A stretch of DNA of 64,000 nt from Deltaproteobacteria bacterium (lineage in GTDB: Bacteria > Acidobacteriota > Thermoanaerobaculia > Multivoradales > JAHZIX01). The position numbers were made by a program, and so were the translations under genes. Location of the stretch: contig JAHZIX010000025.1 of the NCBI GenBank assembly GCA_022601195.1, positions 1-64,000 of the forward strand. Direction: 5' to 3'. The notes beneath the pieces are model-generated. The model saw only the letters and a list, made by a program, of their open reading frames with translations. It did not search any database and was not told the DNA's origin. Below are positions 53,883 through 62,968 of the stretch, in pieces (positions within the stretch are counted from its first letter, which is position 1; each line of letters opens with the position of its first letter).

Positions 53883-54365
53883 CTACCCTCTCGGCGCCCT
53901 AACTTCTACCGAGACCCGATGCAATGTTCCCCACATGTGGAGAGTCAGGGTTGGCCACTGGGGTGTAGCGAGCCAAAACGTTCTTGAACAAGCTTGTGGA
54001 CGAAACTCATATCTGCGGCGAGTGGCGAGCACTCCCAGGCGATCGTTGAGGAATCGGCTGCTGTCGAGAAGGAGAGTCGCCCCGTTCCAGCCACCCTTCG
54101 CGAATTCCATTCTTCCGGAGTTCATCACGATCGAGGCCTCGAGCTTGCCGTCAGGCGTGGGACGAAAGACGCCGTGCTCTTCATGAAGCACCTGCCCCGA
54201 AGGTTCGATAGCGGAAAACTGAAACCACACCCAATCATGCTGTCGGCGAAGAGTCAGGGTCTCGGCGTAGGCGGTCAATTGACCGGACGGGCAAACTCCC
54301 TCCCCCTGTTCACCGTGGTAGGTGCCGAGGAGGTCGGTGAATGTATCTACAGGACTCTGAGCCAT
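53883..54365 (-). CDS. Nitrobindin/THAP4-like heme-binding barrel protein
   Basis: 160 residues; AGGAAGG before the ATG at 54365. It has the short beta-barrel pattern of nitrobindins: LLGTYHGEQGEG, YAETLTLRRQHDWVWFQF, SGQVLHEEHGVFRPTPDGKLE, and a C-terminal WLATPQWPTLTLHMWGTLHRV that matches the family's MAT...H...L.R block with the His that ligates heme. The assignment rests on pattern recall; sequence similarity is modest. A broken copy is at about 52 kb. Confidence 0.7.
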   Translation of the reverse strand: MAQSPVDTFTDLLGTYHGEQGEGVCPSGQLTAYAETLTLRRQHDWVWFQFSAIEPSGQVLHEEHGVFRPTPDGKLEASIVMNSGRMEFAKGGWNGATLLLDSSRFLNDRLGVLATRRRYEFRPQACSRTFWLATPQWPTLTLHMWGTLHRVSVEVRAPRG

Positions 54366-54510
54366 TGGACCTTCCTATCTTGCTCCCCCACCAACACAGC
54401 CCCCAACCAAGGCTCCGGTTCTAACAGCAATTGTGGGTACCAAGTATCTCTTCACCAATCATGTTGGTCGGGATCAGCTACGATACGCCAACGTCGGCCC
54501 TGTAGTTTAG

Positions 54511-55347
54511 CTACTTGCTGGACTCAGTCTGACCAAGCCTTCCCTTCAGATCGCGACTGCTACTTTCATCCAGAAAAATTCGTTTGAGCTCTGTCGCCAA
54601 ACCGTCATGATCCGGAAACAGGCTGCAATGAGTGATTCCGATCCATCGCAATTCTTGAAGAATTTCCGGGGCGGATTTACGCTTGACCGTGATCTTCAGA
54701 AAGAACCCCTTTTTCACCAACTTCCGGGAAATCGGCAACTTTTCAAAACACCGGGAATCCGACCCATGGAGATTAAAACAACCCTTCTGAGACTTCATTC
54801 TCGGGTGTACATGGTTCGGTAGAATCGCGATGGGCTCTCCGGCAGCAGCGTCTTTCCCGTAGGCCAGGTCACATCGCTCAATGAAGACAGCCTCGTCGGA
54901 TTGAGGGAATCTGTGAATGCCAAAAACCAGTTTATTCAGCTCCAACGGGTGGAGGATCCATACGCAAGGATCGGTCTTGTTCTCGTCCTCAGCAGCTTCT
55001 AGATCCACACCCTGAACCGCGAAATACAGACCGATCAGTGCACCTTCCGACCAATCGAGAAGTCGCGTTGGCACTCCCACGTGCTCCATCAGGTACAGCC
55101 AGCTATCTTTTTCTTCTCGAGGTGGAGTCCCTCCGAACATGGGGGCCAAGCTGCGGAAGCGCTCAACCAACAGATGCTCATCAACCTTGTGACGAAAGAG
55201 AGTAGGTGTAGGTGGCCAGGACTCGGTCTGACCTCGAAACCAAGGGGAGCCTGCGGGCAAATTCTCCCAATCCTTAGTACAGTCCTCTACAACTTCCAAA
55301 AAAGACCGGACTGACCCAACCGTCGCACATTCAATCATACTTACCAT
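54511..55347 (-). CDS. FRG-domain protein
   Basis: 278 residues. The FRG hallmark is seen: PWFRGQTESWPPTPTLFR near 37-54 and HVGVPTRLLDWSEGALIGLYFAV near 88-111. The family's biochemical role is not settled; FRG proteins often occur in variable genome regions, sometimes with phage-defence genes. The rest (SRKLVKKGFFLKITVKRKS, LRWIGITHCSLFPDHDGLATELK) is a typical FRG end. Start chosen at the ATG at 55347; an ATG at 55338 is possible. No partner gene is adjacent. Confidence 0.85.
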   Translation of the reverse strand: MVSMIECATVGSVRSFLEVVEDCTKDWENLPAGSPWFRGQTESWPPTPTLFRHKVDEHLLVERFRSLAPMFGGTPPREEKDSWLYLMEHVGVPTRLLDWSEGALIGLYFAVQGVDLEAAEDENKTDPCVWILHPLELNKLVFGIHRFPQSDEAVFIERCDLAYGKDAAAGEPIAILPNHVHPRMKSQKGCFNLHGSDSRCFEKLPISRKLVKKGFFLKITVKRKSAPEILQELRWIGITHCSLFPDHDGLATELKRIFLDESSSRDLKGRLGQTESSK

Positions 55348-55748
55348 CCCCACCTAGACATCATCTATACCCAGCACCTTGCGCTCTAGCTCATATTGAC
55401 CCGAGGCGGCTCTACCGTCGCCCTCAGGTTCTGATTCTTCAGACAGAGGGAGGCTCAAGAAGAATGTGGTTCTGGGTACAGCAGTCCGATGAAGGATGCA
55501 TCGCTCGACGCGGAGGTTGGAAGACATGACATGATACGGAGCTGCCCAATAAAAGGAACTACTTCCTGCCTCGAATACCTTTTCAAATCTGCCCCCCGAA
55601 GCACCATCGGACGATTTCTTTGTTTCGATGATTCAAGTATACCTCATACAAGACTTGCAGCCAGCGGGTGACCAATCGAGGCACTCACCCAGTGCAGGCG
55701 ATCGGCCTGTGAAATACCTCTGAGCTCCTGCCTGGATCTGCATGCTCT
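55348..55748. other. Intergenic stretch, nothing seen
   Basis: About 400 bp between the FRG gene and the cupin gene. No gene, repeat or promoter could be supported. Confidence 0.5.
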
Positions 55749-56198
55749 TCAGCAAAGATGTTTGTCTGCCTCTCCTCGGCAATTCGCTGAAATCAGCTGG
55801 CAGAGAAATTCTGTTCCATCTACCTTGACCTCGTGGCGCGAATTAGGTGCAACCACGATGAAGTCCCCACAGTTCAGTAGATGGTCGTCACCTTCGACCT
55901 CGATCTCCATGCGACCTGCCAAGACTAGATATATCTCAGTGGCGAACTCGTGGCGATGTCTCTGCTGGGCCGCTGTCTGGTCAAAGACAGCGATCTCCAG
56001 ATTCTGGGTCTCCAAGACTTCACAAGCCGCTCCCGGGCCTGGCGCCGTCCAGTCAAGAGACTCAGCCTCTCGCTCCTTACCCGAGCGAACCTGGGTCACG
56101 AGGAGCTTTCGGGCCCCTCGTTGACTCGCCTCACCGCTAAGGTCGGTCTGTATCTCCTGGAGTCTGACGACGAGTGCTGGCAGGGAACCCTCCCTCAC
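55749..56198 (-). CDS. Cupin-domain protein
   Basis: 149 residues from a GTG at 56198 that overlaps the stop of the XRE gene (GTGA). The cupin motif is visible near 80-125: QRHRHEFATEIYLVLAGRMEIEVEG, then CGDFIVVAPNSRHEV, with three His and one Glu in the metal-binding places. The first 70 residues are a helical, charged region. Last gene of a three-gene operon. A sensor or small enzyme role is possible; no substrate is suggested by the sequence. Confidence 0.85.
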   Translation of the reverse strand: MREGSLPALVVRLQEIQTDLSGEASQRGARKLLVTQVRSGKEREAESLDWTAPGPGAACEVLETQNLEIAVFDQTAAQQRHRHEFATEIYLVLAGRMEIEVEGDDHLLNCGDFIVVAPNSRHEVKVDGTEFLCQLISANCRGEADKHLC

Positions 56199-56395
56199 TC
56201 CCCTACCTCCGGCAGAAAGATCTCCTCGATGGCCATGGCAAAGAGCTTCGAGATCCGGAAGGCCAACGGTAAGCTGGGATCGAATTTCCCCGTTTCGATG
56301 GCATTGACCGTTTGGCGGGAAACCTCCAGCTCCCGTGCCAGGTGAGCTTGGGTCCAGTCGCGTTCGGCGCGGAGGACCTTGAGGCGGTTCTTCAT
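56195..56395 (-). CDS. Short XRE-family regulator
   Basis: 66 residues: KVLRAERDWTQAHLARELEVSRQTVNAIETGKFDPSLPLAFRISKLF is a clear helix-turn-helix of the short Cro/C1 kind. The ATG overlaps the stop of the membrane-protein gene by four bases (ATGA). Pairs of such a regulator with a small membrane protein are common in bacteria. It likely represses its own operon; no operator was located. Confidence 0.92.
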   Translation of the reverse strand: MKNRLKVLRAERDWTQAHLARELEVSRQTVNAIETGKFDPSLPLAFRISKLFAMAIEEIFLPEVGE

Positions 56396-56838
56396 GAATA
56401 TCTCCGCTGGCCGAGCACTTTGCCGGCTATGTGGGCCAGCATCATGAGAATGAGAACTATGGGGAGGCCTTGCTCGGTGACCCAGCCGGTGCGCTCGAGA
56501 AGAAAGTAGCTGAAAGACCCAACGACGCCGACCCCGAAGCCCAGCGCCAAGGCGTCGAGCTCAATTTTCCGCCGCAGCTCGTCGGCCTCGCTGAGAAAAT
56601 GTCGGTAGGCCAGGATCGTTTTGACCCCGAGAGCTGTGGACACCAGGGCCAACACCAGGGCCACTCCGGGAGAGTGAAGAAGCTCCCATCTGGAGCCGAA
56701 GAAGATGGCCAGGAAGCTTCCCATCCAGGAGAGCCCCCATACCTTGATGCGGCCTTGATTGTGGCGGTCCCGGTCCGTGAGCTCGCATCGATTGCGGGAG
56801 AATATTCGTCTCGAGGCCTGTGCTTGGTCTGAGCTCAT
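56392..56838 (-). CDS. Small membrane protein, first gene of the XRE/cupin operon
   Basis: 148 residues from the ATG at 56838, which has AGGAG eight bases upstream; the longer frame is rejected. Four hydrophobic segments: WGLSWMGSFLAIFFG, GVALVLALVSTALGVKTILA, ALGFGVGVVGSFSYFLL and GLPIVLILMMLAHIAGKV. The layout resembles DUF2178-type membrane proteins that accompany short XRE regulators, as far as I can judge. Confidence 0.8.
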   Translation of the reverse strand: MSSDQAQASRRIFSRNRCELTDRDRHNQGRIKVWGLSWMGSFLAIFFGSRWELLHSPGVALVLALVSTALGVKTILAYRHFLSEADELRRKIELDALALGFGVGVVGSFSYFLLERTGWVTEQGLPIVLILMMLAHIAGKVLGQRRYS

Positions 56839-57606
56839 ATGTTTAGTCTCCTTGATAAAAGGTAAAGCTTCATTGACCTTCATCAGAATACCCAGGAGCT
56901 CGAATGATGTCAAGCTTCCTTGTCATAAAGAGTTCTAGGCAAATCCAGTTCTAGCCCCCTTGGGGAACGCTCTGCTAGTGCCAGAGAGGTATACAGCCAC
57001 TCGCTGGGGGCCGAGTCCACAGCTCTCATGCCGTCAATGCCCGACAGCCACTTCGAGTGATAGGGCCCGAACCGTTCCAGGGAGATCATGCAGGGTCTCC
57101 AAGGACCGCCGGAAGCCTCGACTTCCCCAACATCAGAGCCCTACCTACCCCACCGCTTGCCTTTGCTGTTGATGGAATTCGGCGCTCGTTTCAGCTTTGA
57201 GGAGAGCCCGAGAAGGGGCGAATTTAATGCAAGCGTACTGACTCAGTCTAAGGCGACAGGCAGCACTGTGGGGATCAGTGTGTTTCCGCTAATTGATAGG
57301 AGCTAGGTTCCCGGCTTCGGAAAATGAAGACGATATGATCGTCCTGGCTGTGACGAGCTGGTTCTCCGGAGTCGCGCAGGGATCAGAGGCAACCCACTAC
57401 CAGCAGGTTAGCCTGAAAGGCTATCGCGACCTCCAGAAGGACCAGACTTGGTATGGAAATAGCCTGGCTAGGGACATCGTTCAAGAGGAAGAGTGCCTGA
57501 GAAAATCGGTTAGAGAGTGACTGGGACTGAAAACCACAAACGCTGGCACGCTGTCTGTTCGAGCCGCTGGTGCAGCCTGGACCGATTTGGAACCTAAGGA
57601 CAAACC
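56839..57606. other. Long intergenic region
   Basis: About 770 bp. A frame from an ATG at 57335 to 57520 (IVLAVTSWFSGVAQGSEATH...) could be a short gene but has no ribosome site or known motif. Otherwise nothing supported. The operon promoter on the minus strand should lie at its left end. Confidence 0.45.
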
Positions 57607-58134
57607 ATGGGCTGCGACATTCACCTTTTCGTCGAGATCATCGAGGGCGATTACGTCTCCGCGTTAGCGGATGGACAGTTTCGAGTCAGTCGAAACTATG
57701 AACTCTTCCGAGCGCTTGCAGGCATCCGTGCGGAGCCGGGCTTTGCGCCACTTATCGAGCCTCGAGGATTGCCGGAGATAATGAGTCGCTCGGTTTTCGG
57801 TACGTACTACCAACCAATCTTGGATGAAAAAACGGCAGTTGAGTGGCGGGCTGGGGATTGGGTGACTCCCGACGAAGCCAAGAGGTACGAGCATCGTGTC
57901 TCTCCATCTCGGGGCCAAGGTTGGATACCCTCAGAGATCGGCTACGTCCCGTATCCTGACTGGCACACGCCGAGCTGGCTCACTCGCAGCGAGGTCCATC
58001 GCTGTCTCGAAGCTGGAGGACTCAGACTTCCAACTTATGACTTTGAGCTTGAGGTAGTTCTCGAAGCGATGGCTTTCCTCGAACTCCACAACCCCAAGAT
58101 CTCAACAAGAGTCGTATTTTGGTTCGACAACTGA
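57607..58134 (+). CDS. MGCDIH-type hypothetical protein
   Basis: 175 residues. The N-terminus MGCDIHLFVEI followed by YELFRALAGIR and an SRSVFGTYY-type segment is characteristic of a family seen in phages and in many bacterial accessory regions. Function is unknown. No signal peptide. The metallophosphoesterase gene follows 58 bases later on the same strand, so the two are probably co-transcribed. Confidence 0.8.
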   Translation: MGCDIHLFVEIIEGDYVSALADGQFRVSRNYELFRALAGIRAEPGFAPLIEPRGLPEIMSRSVFGTYYQPILDEKTAVEWRAGDWVTPDEAKRYEHRVSPSRGQGWIPSEIGYVPYPDWHTPSWLTRSEVHRCLEAGGLRLPTYDFELEVVLEAMAFLELHNPKISTRVVFWFDN

Positions 58135-58192
58135 AGCCGCTAGCCGATTCCCTCGACCACCGCACCTTCCTGTGGCCTAGCTTCGCCTAACC

Positions 58193-58939
58193 ATGAAGAT
58201 TCGAGTTCTCAGCGATCTCCATCTTGAGTTCGGTTCCGCCGAACCACCGATTCTTCCGTGTGACGTAGTGGTGGTCGCTGGCGACGCGGGTTCGAAGGAT
58301 CACGGCGTAAGATGGGCACTCTCCCTGCCGAGGGAGACCCCGGTCATCTATGTTCTTGGGAATCACGAGTACTACGGCTCGAAAATCCCAAACCAGCTGA
58401 AGAAACTCCGTTCAGCAGTCCGCGGCAGCCATGTACACATACTCGAGAACGAGAGTTTGTCTATCCAAGGTGTCCGATTCCTAGGCACCACGCTCTGGAC
58501 TGATTTCCTGCTTGCTGGGGACCGGATGCGTTCTGCGGTGATCGCCATGGAGGAGCTGGCTGACTTCAAGAAGATTCGAGTCGCACCTCGGTACTCTCGG
58601 CTTCACCCGAACGATACGATGCGCTTTCACGACCGAGCCATCACTTGGCTCTCTCATGAGCTAGAGAGTGATGAGCCAACGGTTGTTGTCTCACATCATT
58701 CGCCAACGCCGCTCTCGCTGAAGCCTGCGGATAGAGAGACTCATCTTTCGTCTGCCTTCGCCTCCGATCTTGGTAGCTTGATTCAAGAGCACGAGCCAGC
58801 CCTTTGGGTGCACGGACATACTCATAGAAGCGTCGACTATTTCATCGGGAGGACCCGCATTATCTCAAACGCTGCCGGCTATCCCAACGAAATAGGAACC
58901 GGCTACGACCCGGAGAAGATAGTAGACATCCATGTGTAA
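58193..58939 (+). CDS. Calcineurin-like metallophosphoesterase
   Basis: 248 residues with all five metal-binding motifs in order: SDLHLEFG near 7-14, GDAGS near 31, GNHEYYG near 56, SHHSP near 167, GHTH near 205. No signal peptide, so cytosolic. Substrate cannot be told from sequence; members act on nucleotides, nucleic acids or phosphoproteins. Follows the MGCDIH-type gene. Confidence 0.93.
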   Translation: MKIRVLSDLHLEFGSAEPPILPCDVVVVAGDAGSKDHGVRWALSLPRETPVIYVLGNHEYYGSKIPNQLKKLRSAVRGSHVHILENESLSIQGVRFLGTTLWTDFLLAGDRMRSAVIAMEELADFKKIRVAPRYSRLHPNDTMRFHDRAITWLSHELESDEPTVVVSHHSPTPLSLKPADRETHLSSAFASDLGSLIQEHEPALWVHGHTHRSVDYFIGRTRIISNAAGYPNEIGTGYDPEKIVDIHV

Positions 58940-59033
58940 AATGCCAGCCACCCAACGATGCATGGCAGCAGACGTCGCGCGCACCCACGCCGGTCTCGAT
59001 CGCTAGGGATCACCTCCGGTTCAGGTAGTAGCT

Positions 59034-59261
59034 GTGAAAAGTTCCCTGGCTGAGCACGCCGCCATGCTGGAGAACGATGCAGGAGACCAGTTGTGGATTG
59101 GATCAACACCAGATCGCGGGTTGCTCGTCTACGAGGAGAACGGACCCATCTATGCCGATGCCCCGCTCGACGGATTCAAGAGATTGCTGTCGCCCCTGGG
59201 ACTCAGGGAGAGCATTTTCTTCATCCCAGTCCCTCACTCCAACCACTTCCATCCGCAGTAG
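59034..59261 (+). CDS. Small hypothetical protein
   Basis: 75 residues from a GTG at 59034, or shorter from the ATG at 59064. QLWIGSTPDRGLLVYEENG and LDGFKRLLSPLGL look protein-like, and a beta-strand start with a helix would fit. No ribosome site of note, no family recognised. Confidence 0.4.
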   Translation: MKSSLAEHAAMLENDAGDQLWIGSTPDRGLLVYEENGPIYADAPLDGFKRLLSPLGLRESIFFIPVPHSNHFHPQ

Positions 59262-59561
59262 GATCACCCCGGCTGCCGATTCCCTACTCACTGGGTGTGG
59301 CGCCACCCCGGTCTGCCTCCGGAAGATAAGCACTAGCCAACCCCCACACTAGATTTCGGGGGCGTGAACAGGGCACATGGGCCCTGCAGACAACCTAGCC
59401 ATAAGATGGCCCCACACCCCGGGGGCTTGAGGCAATCCGGAAATGTCTGGATTGAATCAGCCAGCCCCTCCCCACCCAACAAAGCGCTGTGCCCCAGAGC
59501 GGGCGAATAGAATTCGCTGCCTATTCGTCAATCGTGACATTGAAGCTAGACATTGTCTAAA
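59262..59561. other. Intergenic stretch, nothing seen
   Basis: About 300 bp between two small orphan genes. No supported feature. Confidence 0.5.
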
Positions 59562-60050
59562 ATGTCGACCATGACCAGTGCTTACGCTCTCTATCAGGAC
59601 GTGACCGATCAGGTATACCTCCGCCTGATCAATGATTTGGTCGACAACGAGGACTGGTTCGGGCTCGTCTGGCAGGACTCGCTGGCATTCGATCGATCTG
59701 CGCGAGCTGTCTTCCCTCGGCTCAAGCCCTATCGCCTGAGCCATACCCGTACCCATAGGTGGCCAGGCACACAGGGCCAAATGGCAACGGTCACCACTTA
59801 TCGAGCTACCAGCAGGATCATCGATTTTCTCCTGCAACCAGCTCGCCTTTTCGGTTGGCAGTGCCCCAAGTACCCAGAAGACCTGTTCTTCGGCTCCGAC
59901 ACCGATGGCCTGGCCCTCGCGACCGTGGCCCATGATGATTCTGGATGGCTTTTTCGCAAACGCTATGCTTCGATCATCGGGCCTGCCGCACTGAACAACG
60001 AAGAAGCCCTCACTCGTCGGGAATGCAAGTTCTTTGAGTGGCCGGTCTAA
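59562..60050 (+). CDS. Hypothetical protein
   Basis: 162 residues from the ATG at 59562; an ATG at 59571 is also possible. Aromatic and compact: WFGLVWQDSLAFDRSARAV, THRWPGTQGQMATVTTYRA, FGWQCPKYPEDLFF. I recall similar unannotated proteins in other bacteria but no function. No signal peptide. Small-orphan context suggests an accessory role. Confidence 0.6.
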   Translation: MSTMTSAYALYQDVTDQVYLRLINDLVDNEDWFGLVWQDSLAFDRSARAVFPRLKPYRLSHTRTHRWPGTQGQMATVTTYRATSRIIDFLLQPARLFGWQCPKYPEDLFFGSDTDGLALATVAHDDSGWLFRKRYASIIGPAALNNEEALTRRECKFFEWPV

Positions 60051-60381
60051 CCAACCGCTGCCCAGGGCTCAAGCAGTGCTTACCACAGGCCCATTTCACC
60101 CCATCTTGTTCATCGGTACTCTGCCCAGCAAACAATCTCGGCATTTCAGGCCCGAGTTCCCCTCACGATTCTCCGAGAAGGCGGTACGCGAGCTAGAAAG
60201 TCAACCTCATTGAGTCGGAAGGCGAGCCTTTCGCGAGCCCCATCTCCGAGATTTCTTTTTCTGGATGGCAAGATTTTGCGAACAATCTCGTGATGAGGGT
60301 TGTTGAGGCGCAGAACCGGCTTGCGCCAGAGATTATAGTCCCGAAGACGAGCTCAGGAACCAGTGAACGAGAGGTGAGACG
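60051..60381. other. Intergenic stretch, nothing seen
   Basis: About 330 bp upstream of the TolB-like lipoprotein gene. It must hold that gene's promoter, but no boxes could be assigned. Confidence 0.5.
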
Positions 60382-61341
60382 ATGAAGCTAGAGTCCCCGG
60401 GAAGATTCAACGAAGGTACTTTTTCCGCACTAGTGAGAAGCTTGACGGTGTTCGGGAGCCTAAGCCTGGCTGGCTGTCTCGGCCTTTCCGGGGATCGAGA
60501 GACCGTCCCGGAATCCAGCTATTACTTCCAGCAGACTCCTCCCCAACAGGTTCCTGAGGTCTTTGCACCGGAGAAAATTTCTTTGCCGGACCGTGGCGAG
60601 TTCGCCTCGGTGTTCTCGGCGGACGGTACTGAGTTCATCTTCGGCGTTGGTACCGGCAAGAAGACCGATGTTCGCTCCTCGCGACTGATCGGCGACACCT
60701 GGACAGAACCTCGGACGATCGTCTCCCACGAGCGCTACAGCTTCATGGATGCCGCCTTGTCTCCGGACGAAAACCGGCTCTTTTTCATCTCGAACCAGCC
60801 CCTGGACGGCAAGGGCGAACCGAAGGATCCTGATCTCTGGTTCTCGGTTCGGACGGAAGACGGCTGGGGACCGCCCCAAAACGCCGGCCCGGTGCTCAAC
60901 TCCGAAGGAGGTGAGTACTACGTCTCGTTTACCGACGAGGGAACCCTCTACTTCACTTCCAACCGGGCGGCAGCCGAGGGACAAGAAATCAATTTCGATA
61001 TCCACGCGTCCCATCTGGTGGACGGTGAGTATCAAGAACCGATTCGCCTTGGGGACTCCGTGAACTCGGAGGGATACGATGGGGACGTCTTCGTGGCTCC
61101 GGACGAGTCTTATCTCATCTTCTCCTCTGGTCGACCGGACGGCCTGGGCAACGGCGATCTCTATGTGAGTTTCCGGACGGCAGATGGAGGGTGGACGGAG
61201 GCGAAGAATATGGGCCCTGGGATCAACACCGAATTTCAGGACTACTGTCCGTTCGTGACTCGAGACGGTCGCTACCTCTTCTACTCCAGAAACCGAGACA
61301 TCTATTGGGTCGACGCGTCGATCCTCGACACGTATCGCTGA
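60382..61341 (+). CDS. TolB-like beta-propeller lipoprotein
   Basis: 319 residues; AGGTGAG before the ATG at 60382. After a basic start, FGSLSLAGC forms a lipobox with the lipidated Cys at about 33. Five or more PD40-type strands follow: FASVFSADGTEFIFG, DAALSPDENRLFFISN, YYVSFTDEGTLYFTSN, GDVFVAPDESYLIFSSG, CPFVTRDGRYLFYSRN, each with the DG...FxS pattern. Probably a periplasmic or outer-membrane sensor or binding protein. No enzyme motif. Confidence 0.88.
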   Translation: MKLESPGRFNEGTFSALVRSLTVFGSLSLAGCLGLSGDRETVPESSYYFQQTPPQQVPEVFAPEKISLPDRGEFASVFSADGTEFIFGVGTGKKTDVRSSRLIGDTWTEPRTIVSHERYSFMDAALSPDENRLFFISNQPLDGKGEPKDPDLWFSVRTEDGWGPPQNAGPVLNSEGGEYYVSFTDEGTLYFTSNRAAAEGQEINFDIHASHLVDGEYQEPIRLGDSVNSEGYDGDVFVAPDESYLIFSSGRPDGLGNGDLYVSFRTADGGWTEAKNMGPGINTEFQDYCPFVTRDGRYLFYSRNRDIYWVDASILDTYR

Positions 61342-61769
61342 GGCCGTCGAATACGTAGCCTTTCCTTCTCACCAACTCGCTGCTGCGCCGCCGGATCTGT
61401 CTGCAGCTAAATCGGCATGCGAAGAATCCTGTGAGAAGGAAAGGTTGGCTGCTCAGACCAAGCACATCCTCATTGGAAACAGCTCTGCTTCTACTCCCCT
61501 TGACCTAACACAAGGTGCTTTCGATGATCTGTGTCGAGGAAAGAAGACCGTTGAGCAACTCCGGAACGGGCACTTTCGAACCGCCGGAAGTACGCCGAGG
61601 CCAGGGGGTGCTCCCTGAAAGACCAGGCCCTTGAAGAGGCTCCTCAAAAATCGAAACGGCGGTTCTTCAACCATTCGTTTTCTCGGCTCGACAGACGGCC
61701 AAAAACAGGATGACTTCCCAGCGAAGCACCCTCCGAGGATCTTCTACCCAAGATGTTAAAATGCTAGAC
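61342..61769. other. Intergenic stretch, nothing seen
   Basis: About 430 bp between the lipoprotein gene and the broken membrane gene. Short frames are unsupported. Confidence 0.5.
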
Positions 61770-62333
61770 ATGATGTCGTTTGCCGAGGCTCAACAAGATA
61801 TGCGGGAGTCGTACTGTGATGGCGCCTCTGGAGCGATTACTTCGGCCACAGCTTGACTGGCTGCCGCTCTTGCGGCGATTTTTGCTAGCTCAACAACCGA
61901 AATTTTGACACTTGTCTTGGGCGGTATGTTGATCTTTCCAGGTTCGGTGGCCCTCGGCAAATCCCTTGGAAGTTCGGGTAAGCACCACAAGGAAAAACCC
62001 TTAGCGCCTCTGGCTCTCGAGGGTACCCTCTGGGTGCTACTCTCCATCCCGTTAGCGATCAGTGTCGCACTTTACAAGGTTGAGTGGTTCTTCCCTGGAA
62101 TACTGCTCCTCATCGGAGGTTGGAACCTTGCTTTCGCTACGTTGTTTGGAATGAGGATCTACTGGGCCTTTGGAGCCTCTTTAGTAGCCGCGGCAGTCGT
62201 CCTAGTTGCCATGGACTCCCCCCTTTTCAGTGGTGGACATACCGGGGCAGCCATCGAGTATGCTTTGGGGATAGCCATCTTCAGAAAGGTCAAGCCGGGT
62301 GCGACCCAACCGATCCCTGCATCCAAAAATTGA
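61770..62333 (+). pseudogene. DUF7010-like membrane protein with in-frame TGA
   Basis: An ATG at 61770 opens a frame starting MMSFAEAQQDMRESYCDGASG, which matches the usual N-terminus of this membrane family as I recall it. At 61854 the frame meets TGA, and the same frame then runs on without a break to 62333 (LAAALAAIFASS, GGMLIFPGSVALGKSLG, EWFFPGILLLIGGWNLAFATLFG). Homologues usually have Trp at this position, so a TGG-to-TGA change is the simplest reading. Four or five membrane segments lie after the stop. A shortened protein could start at a later TTG, but there is no ribosome site. Confidence 0.75.
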
Positions 62334-62348
62334 AAGGGCCAAGGCGGT

Positions 62349-62831
62349 ATGTCCACCACTAGCAACACCACATCTCTGATCCGGTGTATTCCGAAACACC
62401 TCCACTCCTACGATCTCTGCCCCCAAGGGGACGGGAGCCGAGCCGACCTAAGATTCAACTGGTTCGTTGAGAGAGGAACCATTGAAATCGACCGTAGAGT
62501 TCTGGAAATTCAGAAGCATGGCCCACTGAGTGGTCACTGGACTCTGGACTGCGACGGCCAGGAGGAGGCTTCGGCGCATAAATCGAGTGTCCTCACTCGC
62601 AGCTTCGAAATTCAAGATTCCACCGCAAATGTGAGTCTTCGAGCCATCTCTCCTTTCGGACGTGGCTTTTGCATCGAGGAGTCCGGTCAGGAAATAGCGA
62701 CGATCAAACCGGACCACCTATTTACCCGTCGGTCTACGATTCAAATGGCCGCTAAGCCGCTGGCATTCACCACGGTAGCGTTTGCCTTTTGGCTAGTGGT
62801 GCTCATGTGGCGTCGAGGCGATGACTACTGA
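62349..62831 (+). CDS. Hypothetical protein with C-terminal membrane anchor
   Basis: 160 residues. The soluble part has SFEIQDSTANVSLRAISPFGRGF and a FTRRSTIQM block; the last 30 residues form one membrane segment (LAFTTVAFAFWLVVLMW) followed by RRGDDY. Such tail-anchored small proteins occur in several bacterial groups without known function. It starts 15 bases after the broken membrane gene and was probably co-transcribed with it. Confidence 0.65.
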   Translation: MSTTSNTTSLIRCIPKHLHSYDLCPQGDGSRADLRFNWFVERGTIEIDRRVLEIQKHGPLSGHWTLDCDGQEEASAHKSSVLTRSFEIQDSTANVSLRAISPFGRGFCIEESGQEIATIKPDHLFTRRSTIQMAAKPLAFTTVAFAFWLVVLMWRRGDDY

Positions 62832-62968
62832 AAAGGTGATCTTGCCCAGTCTCTCTGAGGAGATTCCTGACCACCTGCTCTTCACTGATTCTTTTCCCCA
62901 TAGTTCCCGGTTGGTCACAAGAGGTTAAAAGAGACCAGACACCGACCGCTCCCCCACCTCGCCCCAGC

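Noticed and set aside
61854..61856. TGA read as an amino acid (recoding)
   Set aside because: Many neighbouring genes stop at TGA and no special RNA structure was seen; nonsense mutation is simpler.
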